From assembly GCA_022448645.1 (NCBI GenBank), contig JAKVBZ010000009.1, positions 1 through 64,000 on the forward strand: a stretch of DNA of 64,000 nt. Direction: 5' to 3'. The notes under the pieces are model-generated. The model was not told where the DNA came from. It saw nothing but the letters and a program-made list of their open reading frames with translations, and searched no databases. The DNA comes from Pirellulaceae bacterium. GTDB lineage: Bacteria > Planctomycetota > Planctomycetia > Pirellulales > Pirellulaceae. Shown one piece after another: positions 63,466 to 64,000 of the stretch. A program made the translations under genes and the position numbers. Each line of letters opens with the position of its first letter. The stretch's first letter is position 1.

Positions 63466-64000
63466 GTGAGTCTTAAGCTAATTGTCAAACGGTCGATTCC
63501 CTTGTTGCTGTTTGTTGTTCAGGCAACGAACACGGTCTACCCAGCAGAAAAAATATGGACGACTTCATCGTTTCTCGACTTTGTTGGTGGAGAATTGCAG
63601 GATGGGGGAGTCAATACCTACGTGACGGCTGACGGAACCGTACGTTTGATCAATTTGTGGGACCTGAACAACGATGGTAACTTCGATTTGCCAATCGCCT
63701 GCGCTCAGGATCACGATGAAGAGACCGAAACGTTTATTTACTGGGCAGATGAAGGCGGTTTTGTGCCACAACGTCGCAGTGAAATACCCACCGATGGTGC
63801 GATTGGTGCAGCTGCCGCAGACTTAAACGCCGACGGGCATGTCGATCTGGTACTCGTCAATCGATTCGACGGCAACACAACGGATCTTGATGGATACATC
63901 TGTTGGGGCAGCCATCAAGGTTTTGACGTTTCTCGGCGCACCAATTTACCGGGAAAATCTGCCAATGCAGTTGCGATTGCAGATTTGAATGGCGATGGCC
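63466..64000 (+). CDS. FG-GAP/VCBS repeat protein, N-terminal part
   Basis: A GTG four bases after the protease stop opens a frame that runs without a stop to the window edge (178 codons). It starts with a signal peptide (KLIVKRSIPLLLFVVQATNT). The rest carries FG-GAP/VCBS-type blades with calcium-loop pieces: NLWDLNNDGNFDLPIACA, AAADLNADGHVDLVLVNR and AIADLNGDGA-like ending. Such proteins form secreted beta-propellers. Tight spacing to the protease gene implies one transcript and perhaps joint work at the surface. The C-terminus is beyond the window. Confidence 0.85.
   Translation, partial: MSLKLIVKRSIPLLLFVVQATNTVYPAEKIWTTSSFLDFVGGELQDGGVNTYVTADGTVRLINLWDLNNDGNFDLPIACAQDHDEETETFIYWADEGGFVPQRRSEIPTDGAIGAAAADLNADGHVDLVLVNRFDGNTTDLDGYICWGSHQGFDVSRRTNLPGKSANAVAIADLNGDG

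Noticed and set aside
1..64000. CRISPR arrays, prophage genes, intact insertion sequences, tRNA and rRNA genes
   Set aside because: I looked for regular spaced repeats, transposase motifs, phage structural genes and RNA gene signatures and found none.

Overview
The window comes from the chromosome of a planctomycete, most likely of the order Pirellulales. The marks are a DUF1501 and DUF1549/DUF1553 gene pair with a planctomycete-type cytochrome c motif, a secreted protease with an LEPR-XLL surface-sorting signature and dockerin repeats, a HEAT/LRR/PDZ secreted protein, and many exported proteins with no close functional name. No rRNA, tRNA, CRISPR array, prophage or intact insertion sequence was recognised.

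Layout. (1) 1-8.7 kb: the tail of an SDR dehydrogenase, then a leftward catabolic or transport set made of an enolase-superfamily sugar-acid dehydratase-like enzyme, a sodium:solute symporter, a DUF1549/1553 cytochrome protein, a Tat-exported DUF1501 protein and a lipoprotein. (2) 9-31.6 kb: a large surface-polysaccharide locus. It holds a UDP-GlcNAc 2-epimerase, about nine glycosyltransferases (two of them giant multidomain fusions), four sulfotransferases, a Wzm/Wzt-type ABC exporter with a C-terminal glycan-recognition domain, a GT39-type membrane glycosyltransferase, and the decayed remains of a 2-oxoglutarate/Fe(II) hydroxylase. Together these predict a sulfated polysaccharide, built in the cytoplasm and exported by the ABC route. 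A small cysteine-rich secreted peptide is translationally coupled to one of the glycosyltransferases. (3) 31.7-38 kb: a membrane-anchored von Willebrand A protein, an SMP-30/gluconolactonase, a phytanoyl-CoA-type dioxygenase and a Gfo/Idh/MocA oxidoreductase. (4) 38-42 kb: a compact amino-acid catabolic unit made of an ALDH7-type aminoadipate-semialdehyde dehydrogenase, a class III aminotransferase whose stop overlaps the dehydrogenase start, and a divergent DUF1338 protein of the 2-oxoadipate dioxygenase/decarboxylase (HglS) family. This looks like a lysine-to-2-hydroxyglutarate route. (5) 42-50.7 kb: oligoendopeptidase F, an NRDE/TANGO2 protein, an HD-domain protein, pterin-4a-carbinolamine dehydratase, a LarA-like DUF2088 protein, a large unknown protein and CsrA. 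(6) 50.8-55.3 kb: sulfur assimilation, with a cysteine synthase-rhodanese fusion facing a sulfite/nitrite reductase that carries an extra C-terminal domain, plus a small companion protein. (7) 55.3-64 kb: FolD, two RNA methyltransferases, the HEAT/LRR/PDZ protein, the 1,182-residue M36 metalloprotease with dockerin repeats and, just downstream, the start of an FG-GAP/VCBS repeat protein cut by the window edge.

Start codons were chosen by eye from ATG/GTG position, upstream purine-rich sites, signal peptides and family length. All functional calls rest on motif recognition, not on database searches.
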